Source of the DNA: an uncultured Solimonas sp.
Lineage (GTDB): Bacteria; Pseudomonadota; Gammaproteobacteria; Nevskiales; Nevskiaceae
DNA length: 64,000 nucleotides
Direction of reading: 5' to 3'
Assembly: GCA_946478985.1 (NCBI GenBank)
Contig: CAMLDZ010000004.1
Coordinates: forward strand, 1 to 64,000
Of this stretch, positions 1 to 9,288 are shown piece after piece. Made by a program: the position numbers and the translations under genes. Under the pieces are notes generated by a model. It made no database searches. It saw nothing but the letters and a program-made list of their open reading frames with translations, and was not told the DNA's origin. Every line of letters starts with the position of its first letter. The stretch's first letter is position 1.

Positions 1-281
1 CGGAGATCAGCTCGCTGGCGAAAGCCTCGGACGAGACCCGCGCCGAAGTGCATCAGAAGATGGCGGCGCTGGTGACGCGGCTGCTCAGCGTCGACTGCCT
101 GGCGCAGGCCAGGACCGCGATCAAGCTCGAAGGCTCGGCGGCTTTCGGTTCGGCGTTCAAGAGCCTGGGCGAGCTGGCCATGCAGGAGGTCATGAACAAT
201 CCGAGCGTGAATGCCTCGATCGGCGAGTACATGAAGTATCTCGACCAGCAGAAGCTGCGGGCGGCGTTCGGCGGCAACTGA
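1..281 (+). CDS. C-terminal part of an unidentified protein
   Basis: An open frame enters from the left edge and ends with TGA at 279-281, giving the last 92 or so residues of a protein whose start lies outside the window. The visible part is soluble, predicted helical and rich in Ala, Glu, Lys and Met, with the end KLRAAFGGN. I see no catalytic motif, membrane segment or signal peptide. I do not recognise the family; a phasin-like or other all-helical protein is possible but unsupported. It is followed by a short GC hairpin and then the MFS transporter on the same strand. Confidence 0.6.
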   Translation, partial: EISSLAKASDETRAEVHQKMAALVTRLLSVDCLAQARTAIKLEGSAAFGSAFKSLGELAMQEVMNNPSVNASIGEYMKYLDQQKLRAAFGGN

Positions 282-286
282 GCGCC

Positions 287-308
287 GAGCCCCCCCGTTC
301 GGGGGTTC
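287..308 (+). terminator. Possible terminator hairpin after the first gene
   Basis: GAGCCCCC (287-294) can pair with GGGGGTTC (301-308) around a CCGTTC loop, six bases after the preceding stop codon. Only a poor T-run follows, so it may be a weak or Rho-assisted terminator. Confidence 0.4.
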
Positions 309-374
309 GCCGTAGATCTTTGGCTGCGCAACCCTCGCCTGCCCCTGAATCAGCGCCCAAGGCGAGAAGACCCC

Positions 375-1697
375 ATGGCAGTTCCCCACGCGCCTTTGTC
401 CTATCCGCGCCCGGTCGCCGCGTGGTGCACGGTGGGCTTGCTGACGATGGCCTACATCCTGTCGTTCATCGACCGGCAGATCATGAGTTTGCTGGTGGCG
501 CCGATCCGCCGTGATCTGCTCATCAGCGACACGCAGATGAGCCTGCTGATGGGCTTTTCCTTCGCGGTGTTCTACACGCTGTGCGGCATTCCGCTGGGGC
601 GCCTGGCCGATGTCGCCAGCCGGCGCTGGATCGTCACTCTGGGCGTGGCGTTCTGGAGCCTGGCGACGGCCGCCTGCGGCCTGGCCAGCCATTACTGGCA
701 GCTGTTCCTTGGCCGCGTCGGGGTGGGCGTCGGCGAGGCCGCGCTGTCGCCGGCGGCGTTCTCGCTGATCGCCGACAGCTTCGCGCCGGAGCGCCGCGCG
801 ACGGCGACCGGCGTCTACGGCACCGGCATCTTCATCGGCTCCGGCCTGGCCTATGTGGTGGGCGGCGTGGTCATCGGTTTTGCGACGGCCCGAGGCGAAA
901 CGATTCTGCCGCTGGTCGGCGTCACGCGGCCCTGGCAGCTGGTCTTTTATCTGCTCGGTGGCGCCGGTCTGCTGGCTGCCTGGCTGCTGCTGCTGATCCG
1001 CGAGCCGCTGCGGCACGGCACCGCCGCAGCGGCGATTCCGTTCCGCGAGGTCCTGAAGACGCTGTCGCGCCACCGGCACACGATGCTGCTGCACAACTTC
1101 GGCTTCGGCGGCAGCGCCCTGGCCCTGTATTCGATCAATGCCTGGATCCCGAGTGTCTGGCAGCGCGTCCATGGCTGGAGCATCCGCGACGTCGGCATCG
1201 TCTACGGCACCATCGTCGCCGTGGTGGGCGGCTTCGGCATCGTCTTCGGCGGCTGGCTGGCGGACCGCTGGAGAGCGCAGGGACGCAGCGATGCGACGCT
1301 GCGCGTGGGCATGATCGCCTGCCTGTGCGGCGCACCGCTGTCGCTGGCCATCGCGGTGATGCCGAACGGCCATGCGCTCGCCTTGCTCGCCATTCCGATC
1401 ACGGTTTTCGTCGCCATGCCGCTCGGCGTGGCGGCGAGCGCCATCCAGGATCTCGTCCCCAACGGCATGCGCGGGCAGACCTCGGCGATCTACCTGTTCG
1501 TCGTCAATCTGGTGGGCCTGGGCATCGGCCCGACGGCGGTCGCGCTGCTGACCGATCGCGTGTTCAAGTACGACGCCAGCGTGCACTACTCGCTGGCCGC
1601 GGTGATGGCGGTCGCGCAGTTCATCGGCTTCGTGCTGCTGGCGCGCGGCCGCATTCACTACCGCGCCAGCCTGCTGCAGATCGAAGGCCGGAGCTGA
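375..1697 (+). CDS. MFS transporter, spinster-like
   Basis: A 440-residue major facilitator superfamily protein with about twelve hydrophobic segments, placed in the inner membrane. The first helix ends in FIDRQ (31-35), and the loop between helices 2 and 3 carries GRLADVASRR (75-84), the MFS motif A. The layout and the DRQ motif resemble the spinster-like group that often sits beside degradation genes for hydrophobic or carboxylic substrates in Proteobacteria. It is the first complete gene before the Baeyer-Villiger cluster and may import the substrate or an intermediate; this role is inferred from position only. ATG at 375 is the natural start, although no strong ribosome site is evident. 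Confidence 0.85.
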   Translation: MAVPHAPLSYPRPVAAWCTVGLLTMAYILSFIDRQIMSLLVAPIRRDLLISDTQMSLLMGFSFAVFYTLCGIPLGRLADVASRRWIVTLGVAFWSLATAACGLASHYWQLFLGRVGVGVGEAALSPAAFSLIADSFAPERRATATGVYGTGIFIGSGLAYVVGGVVIGFATARGETILPLVGVTRPWQLVFYLLGGAGLLAAWLLLLIREPLRHGTAAAAIPFREVLKTLSRHRHTMLLHNFGFGGSALALYSINAWIPSVWQRVHGWSIRDVGIVYGTIVAVVGGFGIVFGGWLADRWRAQGRSDATLRVGMIACLCGAPLSLAIAVMPNGHALALLAIPITVFVAMPLGVAASAIQDLVPNGMRGQTSAIYLFVVNLVGLGIGPTAVALLTDRVFKYDASVHYSLAAVMAVAQFIGFVLLARGRIHYRASLLQIEGRS

Positions 1698-1723
1698 GGC
1701 TCCGGCCGGGCTCCGGCCGGGGC

Positions 1724-1756
1724 AAAAGCCGTCCGCCCGCACGGCGAGCGGACGGC
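1724..1756 (-). terminator. Terminator of the 1766-2569 dehydrogenase
   Basis: A perfect 9-bp stem, GCCGTCCGC (1728-1736) with GCGGACGGC (1748-1756), lies just after the stop of the minus-strand gene. Read on the minus strand it is followed by TTTT (1724-1727). The facing transporter also ends here, so it may serve both. Confidence 0.55.
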
Positions 1757-1765
1757 GAATGCCGA

Positions 1766-2569
1766 TCAGGCGGCGCTGTACCCGCCGTCGACCACCAGTT
1801 CGGTGCCGGTGATCCAGCGCGCGGCGTCCGAGGCCAGGTAGCGGATCGCCATCGCGATATCGGTGGTGCGGCCCAGGCCGAGCAGATGCGCCGCATTGAA
1901 GGCGGCTTCCGCGGTCGCCTCGTCCGGAACGATCCCGAGCGCGACGAAATCATGCAGCGTCTTGGTGCCCATCTCGGTCTTGATCAAGCCCGGGTGGATC
2001 GAGTTCACGCGGATGCCGTAGTTCAGACGGCCGCACTCGACGGCTGCCGCTTTGGTCATCAGGCGAACGGCGCCCTTGGAAGCGCAGTAGGCGCCCAGGC
2101 CCATGACACCCTTGAGGCCGGCCGCCGACGACAGATTGATGATGCTGCCGCCGCGGCCCGAGGCGCCGCCCGGCCGCATGGCGCGGATGGCGTGCTTGAT
2201 GCCGAGGAACACCGTGGTGCCGTTGAGCTCCATCTGCCGCCGGTAGTCCTCGACGGACATGTCGGCGAAGAAGCCGGCGAGTTCGGCGCCGGCGTTGTTG
2301 ACCACGATGTCGAGTCCGCCGAACTCGCTGACAGCGCGCGCGACGGCCGCCTCCCAGTCGGCCTCCTTGGTGGCGTCGAGTCGCGCGAAGCGTGCGGCGC
2401 GGCCGAAGCGCGCGGCGGTCTGCTCGCCTTCGCTGTCGAGGATGTCGGTGACCAATACCGAGGCGCCGCCCTCGACCAGGGCCTCGACGACCTGGGCGCC
2501 GATGCCGCGCGCAGAGCCGCTGACCAGCGCGACCTTGCCTTCGACGCGAAAGGGATCTTGAACGGACAT
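1766..2569 (-). CDS. Short-chain dehydrogenase/reductase
   Basis: A 267-residue classical SDR, probably a cytosolic NAD(P)-dependent oxidoreductase acting on a hydroxyl/keto pair. The cofactor motif is SGSARGIG (17-24), a variant of TGxxxGxG. NNAG is at 91-94, the catalytic serine at 148, and YCASK supplies Tyr161 and Lys165. It resembles the 3-alpha/20-beta-hydroxysteroid and cyclic-alcohol dehydrogenase group, but substrate cannot be read from sequence. It is transcribed away from the aldehyde dehydrogenase across a 218-bp region with a direct repeat, which suggests shared control. It could make the cyclic ketone that feeds the monooxygenases. Confidence 0.85.
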   Translation of the reverse strand: MSVQDPFRVEGKVALVSGSARGIGAQVVEALVEGGASVLVTDILDSEGEQTAARFGRAARFARLDATKEADWEAAVARAVSEFGGLDIVVNNAGAELAGFFADMSVEDYRRQMELNGTTVFLGIKHAIRAMRPGGASGRGGSIINLSSAAGLKGVMGLGAYCASKGAVRLMTKAAAVECGRLNYGIRVNSIHPGLIKTEMGTKTLHDFVALGIVPDEATAEAAFNAAHLLGLGRTTDIAMAIRYLASDAARWITGTELVVDGGYSAA

Positions 2570-2685
2570 GTGGCTCCTGTGCCGGGCACGGCGGATTGAG
2601 GGGGCGCGCCGAACCTAGCTGCGTGCGCGGGCCGCCAGAACCCCCGAAAGGGGGGCGCAGGGCGGGCTGGCGGCGACGCTGTGGA

Positions 2686-2707
2686 TACGCAAACCGTACG
2701 CAAATCA
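2686..2707. promoter_or_regulatory. Direct repeat TACGCAAA in a divergent promoter region
   Basis: TACGCAAA occurs at 2686-2693 and again at 2697-2704, start to start 11 bp, one helical turn. It sits between the divergent SDR (1766-2569) and the aldehyde dehydrogenase (2788-4260). The spacing fits tandem half-sites for a regulator. No regulator gene lies in the visible cluster, so the binding protein is unknown. Confidence 0.35.
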
Positions 2708-2787
2708 ACGACCCCACGAACGGGGGGCGCTTGCACCTGCCCGCGATCCGATCATGCGCTGGCCCTTGGCAGGAGCAGGAGAACGGC

Positions 2788-4260
2788 ATGGCGGTAGCGC
2801 ACCCATTTCTGGACGGCAAGACCCGTCGTTTGTTCATCGGCGGCCAGTGGCTGGAGGCCCGTTCCGGTGAAACCTTCGACTGTGTGAACCCCTCCACCGG
2901 CGAGGTGCTCACGCGCGTCTCGCGTGGCGGCAAGGAAGACATCGATCTGGCGGTGGCCGCCGCGCGCGAAGCCTTCAACGGCGACTGGAAGAAGCTCAAG
3001 CCGGTCGACCGCCAGAACCTGATGCACAAGGTGCTAGAGCGGATCGAAGCGCAGTTCGAGGATCTGGCGCGGCTGGAGACGCTGGACATGGGCGCGCCGA
3101 TCGCGCGCACCTCGACGTTCCGCCGCTGGATCCAGGTGGCATTCCGCTATTACGCCGCGCAGGCCGTGCAGCCCAAGGGCACGGTGTTCGCCAATTCGGT
3201 GCCGGGCGACTTCATGAGCTACTCGCTCAAGCAGCCGCTGGGCGTGGTCGGCGCGATCATTCCGTGGAACGGACCCTTGATCACGCAGCTGTGGAGCCTG
3301 TGTCCGGCGCTGGCCACCGGCTGCACGCTGGTGCTCAAGCCCGCCGAGGAAGCGCCGCTGTCGGCGCTGCTGATGGCGCAGATTCTCAGCGAGGCCGGCG
3401 TGCCGCCCGGCGTCGTCAACGTGGTGCCCGGTCCGGGCCCGACCGCCGGCAGCGCGCTGGCCGCGCACCCCGGCGTCGATCGGGTGACGTTCACCGGTTC
3501 CACGGCCACCGGCCGCAAGATCGTCGAAGCCTCCGCAGTCAATCTCAAGCGGGTCTCGGTGGAACTCGGCGGCAAGTCGCCGAACATCGTCTTCGCCGAT
3601 GCCGACCTGGATGCCGCGGCCGTCGGCGCGGCGATGGGCTGTTTCAACAATACCGGGCAAGTCTGCTACGCCGGCACGCGCCTGCTGGTGCAGCGCAGCG
3701 TCTACGAGACCTTCATCGAGAAAGTCGCCGCGGCCGGCCGCGCGCTGCGCGTCGGCGACAGCCTGGACCCGCAGTCGCAGCTCGGGCCGCTGGCCTCGCA
3801 GACACAGCTGCAGCGGGTCACCCAGTACTTCGAGGTCGCGCGCGCCGAGGGTGTGCGCGTGGTCTCCGGTGGCCATCGCCTGGAGGGCTCGCTGCAGCGC
3901 GGCTACTTCGTCGCGCCGACGGTGCTGGCCGACGTCGGCAACGACATGCGCATCGCCCGCGAAGAAATCTTCGGGCCGGTGCTGGCGGCGATCCCCTTCG
4001 ACAGCGAGGAGGAGGCGGTACGCCTGGCCAACGACACGCAGTACGGACTCGCCGGCGCGGTGTGGAGCCGCGATGTCGGCCGCATCCATCGCGTGACACG
4101 CGATCTGCAGTGCGGCATGGCCTGGGCCAATTGCTATGGCGTGACCGAGCCCAGCGTACCCATGGCCGGCGCCAAGCAGAGCGGCTATGGCGTCAAGGGC
4201 GGGCCCTTCCACATCGACGAATACCTGACCGCCAAGACGGTCTGGCTCAACACGCAGTAA
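2788..4260 (+). CDS. Aldehyde dehydrogenase (NAD(P)+)
   Basis: A 490-residue member of the ALDH superfamily that oxidises an aldehyde to a carboxylate. The general base is Glu259 in VELGG, the nucleophile Cys293 in NNTGQVC, and the cofactor-contact motif PWNGP starts at 159. Length is typical. The frame is open further upstream, but ATG at 2788 follows an AG-rich stretch (aggagcagga) and gives the normal family N-terminus. The monooxygenase begins 5 bp after the stop, so the two are almost certainly co-transcribed. In this setting it probably plays the ChnE-type step, oxo acid to dicarboxylic acid; that is inferred from the neighbours. Confidence 0.9.
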   Translation: MAVAHPFLDGKTRRLFIGGQWLEARSGETFDCVNPSTGEVLTRVSRGGKEDIDLAVAAAREAFNGDWKKLKPVDRQNLMHKVLERIEAQFEDLARLETLDMGAPIARTSTFRRWIQVAFRYYAAQAVQPKGTVFANSVPGDFMSYSLKQPLGVVGAIIPWNGPLITQLWSLCPALATGCTLVLKPAEEAPLSALLMAQILSEAGVPPGVVNVVPGPGPTAGSALAAHPGVDRVTFTGSTATGRKIVEASAVNLKRVSVELGGKSPNIVFADADLDAAAVGAAMGCFNNTGQVCYAGTRLLVQRSVYETFIEKVAAAGRALRVGDSLDPQSQLGPLASQTQLQRVTQYFEVARAEGVRVVSGGHRLEGSLQRGYFVAPTVLADVGNDMRIAREEIFGPVLAAIPFDSEEEAVRLANDTQYGLAGAVWSRDVGRIHRVTRDLQCGMAWANCYGVTEPSVPMAGAKQSGYGVKGGPFHIDEYLTAKTVWLNTQ

Positions 4261-4265
4261 CTGCC

Positions 4266-5900
4266 ATGACCACTTCCTCGCATTCCACGAAGCTTGACGC
4301 CGTCATCGTCGGCGCCGGCTTCTCCGGGCTCTACCTGCTGCACCGCCTTCGCCGGGCCGGCTTCAACACTATTGTTTTGGAAGCGGCCAGCGGCGTGGGC
4401 GGCACCTGGTTCTGGAACCGCTATCCCGGTGCGCGCTGCGACATCGCCAGCGTGGAGTACTCGTACTCCTTCGACGACGCGCTGCAGCAGGAGTGGAACT
4501 GGACCGAGCGCTATGCCGCCCAGCCGGAAATCCTGCGCTACATCGAGCACGTTGCCGAGCGTTTCGACCTGAAGCGTGACGTCCGCTTCAACACCCGCGT
4601 CAAGAGCGCCACTTACGACACGCAACGGCAACGCTGGATTGTCGAGTCCGAGGATGGCTTCAGCGTCGATGCGCGCTTCTGCATCATGGCCACCGGCTGC
4701 CTGTCCAACTCACGGATCCCGGACCTGCCGGGCCTGAAGGATTTCGCCGGGCCGGTCCTGCACACCGGCGACTGGCCGCACGAGCCGCAGGACTTCAGCG
4801 GCAAGCGCGTCGCCGTGATCGGCACCGGCTCGTCCGGCATCCAGGTGATTCCGGAGCTGGCCAAGCAGGCGGCGCGTCTGACGGTGTTCCAGCGCACGCC
4901 GCACTTCAGTGTTCCGGCCGGCAACCATCCGCTGGACGAGGACTATCTGCAGCAGGTCAAGGCGACATATCCCGAGCGGCGCGAGTTCATCCGCAACTCG
5001 CGCAACGGCGCCACCTACGAATACGCGACGACGCCGGCGCTGTCGACGCCGAGCGAGCTCGTGCAGGCCGAGCTGGAACGTCGCTGGAAGATCGGCGGCG
5101 CCAACTTCATGCACGCCTACAACGATTTCGGCCGGGTGATGGAGGCCAACGACATCGCCGCGCAGTTCGTGCGCAACAAGATCGCGGCCACCGTGCGCGA
5201 CCCGGAGACGGCGCGCAAGCTGACGCCGACGACGTATCCGATCGGCACCAAGCGCATCTGCCTGGACACCGACTACTACCAGACCTACAACCGCGACAAC
5301 GTCGAGCTGGTCGATCTCTACGCCGAGCCGCTGGATACCATCACCGCGCACGGCGTGCGGACCCAAAAGCGCGAGATCGCCGCCGATGTCCTGGTCTGCG
5401 CGACCGGCTTCGACGCCATGACCGGTGCGCTGCTGGCGATGGACATCCGCACCAGCGATGGTCATGCGCTGCGCGAAACCTGGCGCGAAGGGCCGCGCAA
5501 CTATCTCGGCCTGATGGTCGCCGGCTTCCCCAATCTGTTCACCGTCACCGGCCCGGGCAGTCCGTCGGTGCTGAGCAACATGCTGGTATCGATCGAGCAG
5601 CACGTCGAGTGGATCTCCGATTGCCTGGAGTCGCTGCGCAAGAACGATATCGCCAGCATCGAGGCCTCTGCGGAAGCACAGGAAGCCTGGGTCGATCACG
5701 TCCGCGAGGTCGCCAACACCACGCTCTACCCGCGGGCGGCGTCGTGGTACATGGGCGCCAACATTCCGGGCAAGCCGCGCATCTTCATGCCGTATATCGG
5801 CGGCGTCGGCAACTACCGCAAGCAATGCGCCGAGATCGCCGCCGACGGCTACCGCGGCTTCGTCCTCAAGCCGGCGCGCGAACCGGTGCGCAGCGCATGA
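4266..5900 (+). CDS. Type I Baeyer-Villiger monooxygenase (first copy)
   Basis: A 544-residue FAD- and NADPH-dependent monooxygenase that inserts oxygen next to a ketone to form an ester or lactone. The FAD motif GAGFSG is at 16-21, and GTGSSG at 186-191 is the NADPH Rossmann motif. Between them lies the complete family fingerprint FxGxxxHxxxWP (160-171) with His166. The ATGFD motif appears near residue 385. It is closest in style to cyclohexanone/cyclopentanone and steroid-type enzymes; the true substrate is unknown. The ATG at 4266 lies 5 bp after the aldehyde dehydrogenase, and the end overlaps the esterase start by 4 bp (ATGA), so the product is probably handed to that hydrolase. Confidence 0.92.
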   Translation: MTTSSHSTKLDAVIVGAGFSGLYLLHRLRRAGFNTIVLEAASGVGGTWFWNRYPGARCDIASVEYSYSFDDALQQEWNWTERYAAQPEILRYIEHVAERFDLKRDVRFNTRVKSATYDTQRQRWIVESEDGFSVDARFCIMATGCLSNSRIPDLPGLKDFAGPVLHTGDWPHEPQDFSGKRVAVIGTGSSGIQVIPELAKQAARLTVFQRTPHFSVPAGNHPLDEDYLQQVKATYPERREFIRNSRNGATYEYATTPALSTPSELVQAELERRWKIGGANFMHAYNDFGRVMEANDIAAQFVRNKIAATVRDPETARKLTPTTYPIGTKRICLDTDYYQTYNRDNVELVDLYAEPLDTITAHGVRTQKREIAADVLVCATGFDAMTGALLAMDIRTSDGHALRETWREGPRNYLGLMVAGFPNLFTVTGPGSPSVLSNMLVSIEQHVEWISDCLESLRKNDIASIEASAEAQEAWVDHVREVANTTLYPRAASWYMGANIPGKPRIFMPYIGGVGNYRKQCAEIAADGYRGFVLKPAREPVRSA

Positions 5901-6850
5901 GCGCCGCGGACGAGCTGGCGCGGGTCGATGTCGATCTGCGCGCGGTGGTGGCACTGCTGCCGGACCTGTCCGGCATCTGCGAGGCCACGCTGGCGATGAT
6001 CCGCACCAGCATCGGCGGTACGCCGGCCGTGCTGGGGACGGACGAGTCCGGCGTCAGCGTGCGCCGCGTCGAGATCCCGGGACTGCAGGGCGCGCCCGCG
6101 GTTTCGGCGCTGCTGTACGAGCCGCCGGCGGGATTCGCCCGTGCCCGGCGTCCGGTGCTGCTCGACCTGCATGGAGGCGGCTACGTCGCCGGCACTGCAC
6201 AGCGCGAGGACGGCACGCTGCGCCTGCTGGCCAGGACACTAGGCATCGTCGGCCTGGCGCCGGATTACCGCCTTGCACCGGAGCATCCGTATCCGGCGGC
6301 GCTGGATGATTCGGCGGCCGCCCTGGCCTGGCTGCACGCGCAGGCCGCGACGCTATCGCTGGATCCGGCACGCATCGCGGTGCGCGGCGTCAGCGCCGGC
6401 GGCGGTCTGGCTGCGGGCCTGGCATTGCGCAATCGCGACCAGCGCGGACCGGCCATCGCGCATCTGCATCTGCTGTTCCCGATGCTCGACGATCGCACCG
6501 GCGAGCATCCGTACAACGGTCGCTACGTGTGGAACGGATCGGCCAATCAGTTCGGCTGGGCCTCGCTACTCGCGGGGCAGGAGCGCAGCCTGCCATCGCC
6601 CTATGCCGTACCCGGCCGCGCCGAAAACCTTGCCGAGCTGCCGCCCACCTTCATCGCACTCGGCTCCATCGATCTGTTCGCCGCCGAAAACCTCGATTTC
6701 GGCCGGCGCCTGATCGATGCCGGCGTGGCCGTCGAGATGCACGTCTACCCGGGCGCCTTCCACGCCTTCAACCTCGTTGCCGACGCGCGCTGCGCCAAGG
6801 CGCTGGCGCAGGCAGAGATCGAAGCACTGCGTCGCGCGCTCTGCGAGTAA
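5897..6850 (+). CDS. Alpha/beta hydrolase, HSL family, probable lactone/ester hydrolase
   Basis: A 317-residue esterase of the hormone-sensitive lipase family. HGGG (92-95) forms the oxyanion hole. Ser166 in GVSAGG, Asp259 and His289 form the catalytic triad. No signal peptide is visible, so it should act in the cytoplasm. The start codon overlaps the stop of the preceding monooxygenase (ATGA), the classic arrangement of a Baeyer-Villiger enzyme and the hydrolase that opens its lactone, as ChnB and ChnC do in cyclohexanol degradation. A second pair of the same kind follows at 9289-11911. Confidence 0.88.
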   Translation: MSAADELARVDVDLRAVVALLPDLSGICEATLAMIRTSIGGTPAVLGTDESGVSVRRVEIPGLQGAPAVSALLYEPPAGFARARRPVLLDLHGGGYVAGTAQREDGTLRLLARTLGIVGLAPDYRLAPEHPYPAALDDSAAALAWLHAQAATLSLDPARIAVRGVSAGGGLAAGLALRNRDQRGPAIAHLHLLFPMLDDRTGEHPYNGRYVWNGSANQFGWASLLAGQERSLPSPYAVPGRAENLAELPPTFIALGSIDLFAAENLDFGRRLIDAGVAVEMHVYPGAFHAFNLVADARCAKALAQAEIEALRRALCE

Positions 6851-6888
6851 GCGCGGTCGCCGACGACAAGACTACGGAGAAAGAAGCA

Positions 6889-7941
6889 ATGCAAGCCTGG
6901 ATGGTCGTCAAGCCGAGCGCACCGCTCGAATCCTTCGAACTGCCGACGCCCGAGCCGCAAGGCAGCGAGGTGCTGATCGAGGTCACCCACTGCGGCGTCT
7001 GCCACTCCGACCTTCACTTCTGGAAGGGCGAGTACAACATGGGCGGCGGCAAGATCCTCAAGCTCGCCGATCGCGGTGTCGAGCTGCCGCGCGCGCCGGG
7101 CCACGAGATCGCCGGCCGCGTCGCCAAGCTCGGACCGGATGCCACCGGTGTCAAGGTCGGCGATGTGCGCGTCGTCTATCCGTGGACCGGCTGCGGCATC
7201 TGCGAGGCCTGCAAGGCCGGTGATGACAATCTGTGCCTGGCGCCCAGGGCGATCGGCGTGGTGCGCAACGGCGGCTTCGGTTCGCACGTGATCGTGCCGC
7301 ATGCGCGCTTCCTCGCCGATCCGGGCAAGGTCGATCTGGCGCTGGCGGCGACTTATGCCTGCTCGGGCCTGAGCGTGCACGCCGCCGTGAAGAAGCTGCC
7401 GACGCTGGCGCCGGACAAGCCGGTGGTGCTGATCGGCGCCGGCGGCCTGGGCCTGCTGGCGATCGCCATGCTGCAGGCCTTCGGTCACCGCAACATCGTC
7501 TCGATCGACATCGACCCGGCCAAGCGCGCCGCGGCGCTCGAAGCCGGCGCGACGCAGGCGCTCGACGGCGCCCTCGACGGCCTCGCGCAGCGCATCAGCA
7601 GTGCCTGCGGCGGTGGCGTGCCGGCGATGCTCGATTTCGTCAACAACGAAGCCACCGCGCGGGTCGCGCTGGAAGTGCTTGGCAAGGGCGGCACGCTGGT
7701 GATGGTCGGCGTCGCCGGCGGCGAAGTGCCGCTGTCACTGGCGGGGATGATCTTCCGCGCGCTGACCATCAAGGGCAGCAATACCGGTACGCCGGAAGAC
7801 TTGCGCGCGGTGCTGGCGCTGGCCAACGAAGGCCGCCTCAAGCCGACGCCGGTGCACTGCTGCCCGGCCGATCACGCCAACCAGACCTTGCTGGATCTCA
7901 AGGCCGGCCGCATCACGGGTCGCGCCGTGCTGGTGCGCTGA
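6889..7941 (+). CDS. Zinc-dependent alcohol dehydrogenase, ChnD-like
   Basis: A 350-residue medium-chain dehydrogenase. Catalytic zinc ligands are Cys38 (GVCHSD), His72-Glu73 (GHE) and probably Cys158. The structural zinc has four cysteines at 102, 105, 108 and 116, and the NAD motif GAGGLG is at 183-188. The segments ADRGVELP and VYPWTGCG resemble 6-hydroxyhexanoate dehydrogenase (ChnD) as I recall that family. The likely step is hydroxy acid to oxo acid after lactone opening, feeding the aldehyde dehydrogenase. ATG at 6889 follows an AG-rich stretch (ggagaaagaagc). Confidence 0.88.
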   Translation: MQAWMVVKPSAPLESFELPTPEPQGSEVLIEVTHCGVCHSDLHFWKGEYNMGGGKILKLADRGVELPRAPGHEIAGRVAKLGPDATGVKVGDVRVVYPWTGCGICEACKAGDDNLCLAPRAIGVVRNGGFGSHVIVPHARFLADPGKVDLALAATYACSGLSVHAAVKKLPTLAPDKPVVLIGAGGLGLLAIAMLQAFGHRNIVSIDIDPAKRAAALEAGATQALDGALDGLAQRISSACGGGVPAMLDFVNNEATARVALEVLGKGGTLVMVGVAGGEVPLSLAGMIFRALTIKGSNTGTPEDLRAVLALANEGRLKPTPVHCCPADHANQTLLDLKAGRITGRAVLVR

Positions 7942-7989
7942 GCCGCTGCCGCATGACGCCCGCCCCACATTTTCCTCCACGACCCTCGA

Positions 7990-9195
7990 ATGAACGCACC
8001 CGCTGAAGCGACGTACCCGATGCAAGGCATCGTCGTCCTCGATCTGACGCAGATCTACAACGGCCCCTACGCCACCTATCTAATGGCCTTGGCGGGTGCC
8101 ACCGTGCTCAAGGTGGAGCCGCCGGGCGGCGAGCCGCTGCGCCGTCGCGGCGTGGTCGGCGGTGCCGGCCTGCCGTTCGCGATGCTCAACGGCTGCAAGC
8201 AGGCGCTGGTGCTGGATCTCAAGAGCGAGGACGGCAAGCAGGCGCTGCGTGAACTCGCCGCCAAGGCCGACGTGCTGGTGGAGAACTTCGCGCCGGGCGT
8301 GATGGACAAGCTGGGCCTGGGCGAGGCGAGCCTGCGCGCCGCCAATCCGCGGCTGATCTACGCGTCCAGTTCCGGCTTCGGCCGCAACGGCCCGTACTCG
8401 CACTATCCGGCGATGGATCTGACGGTGCAGGCGATGTCCGGGGCGATGCACGTGACCGGCTTTCCGGACCGCCCGCCCGTCAAGTGCGGGCCGGCGATCG
8501 CCGACTTCTTCGCCGGCATCCACTTGTACGGAGCGATCGCCACGGCCTTGTTCGAGCGCGAGCGTAGCGGCGTGGCGCGGCGCCTGGAAGTGGCGATGCA
8601 GGACGCGGTCTACGCCTCGCTGTCGTCGAATCTGGGCATGCACTGGTACACCAAGGGTGCTGCGGATTTCGCGCGCACCGGCAACCGCCACGGCGGCCTG
8701 GCCGAGAGCCCGTACAACGTCTATCGCACCGCCGACGGCTGGATCGCACTGATCTGCGTCGGCGACGGCCACTGGCGCACGCTCACCGAAGTGATGGAGC
8801 AGCCGCAGCTGGCCGGCGATCCGCGGCTGGCGTCGCTGAAGCTGCGCGTCGAGAACATGGATCTGGTCGACCAGCTGATCGGCGACTGGACCGCCCGCTT
8901 CCAGACCCAGCCCCTGTTCGAGAAGCTCATCGCCGCAGCCGTGCCGGCGGCGCCGGTGCGCAATCTCGACGAGGTGATAGAGGACCGCAACATGCATGAG
9001 CGCGGCGCCCTGACCCACATCGACCACCCCGATTACGGCTCCATCGTCGTGCAGCGCTCGCCGCTGCAGTACGACGGCGTGCCGCAGCGCCCGCTCGAGC
9101 CCAGCCATCGCCTGGGGGCCGACACCCGGCAAGTGCTGGAGGCGTGGACCGCGCTTCCGGCCGAGACCATTGCGCGCCTCGCGGCGGCAGTCTGA
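7990..9195 (+). CDS. Class III (CaiB/BaiF) CoA-transferase
   Basis: A 401-residue family III CoA-transferase. These enzymes move CoA between carboxylic acids through an aspartyl-CoA mixed anhydride. The N-terminal half shows VLDLTQIYNGPY and LVENFAPG; the expected nucleophile is Asp143 in YPAMD, the position of Asp169 in formyl-CoA transferase. In this cluster it probably activates the acid made by the aldehyde dehydrogenase so that beta-oxidation can start, which replaces a CoA ligase. It starts 48 bp after the alcohol dehydrogenase on the same strand and is followed by the second monooxygenase after 93 bp. Confidence 0.88.
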   Translation: MNAPAEATYPMQGIVVLDLTQIYNGPYATYLMALAGATVLKVEPPGGEPLRRRGVVGGAGLPFAMLNGCKQALVLDLKSEDGKQALRELAAKADVLVENFAPGVMDKLGLGEASLRAANPRLIYASSSGFGRNGPYSHYPAMDLTVQAMSGAMHVTGFPDRPPVKCGPAIADFFAGIHLYGAIATALFERERSGVARRLEVAMQDAVYASLSSNLGMHWYTKGAADFARTGNRHGGLAESPYNVYRTADGWIALICVGDGHWRTLTEVMEQPQLAGDPRLASLKLRVENMDLVDQLIGDWTARFQTQPLFEKLIAAAVPAAPVRNLDEVIEDRNMHERGALTHIDHPDYGSIVVQRSPLQYDGVPQRPLEPSHRLGADTRQVLEAWTALPAETIARLAAAV

Positions 9196-9288
9196 AACCC
9201 CGTCTGCGCCCGTATCCGTCCGAAACCCACACCCGAATCCGTGAGCCTCGCCGGTGCGAGTCTCGACATCAAGCTTGAGGAGAAACCC

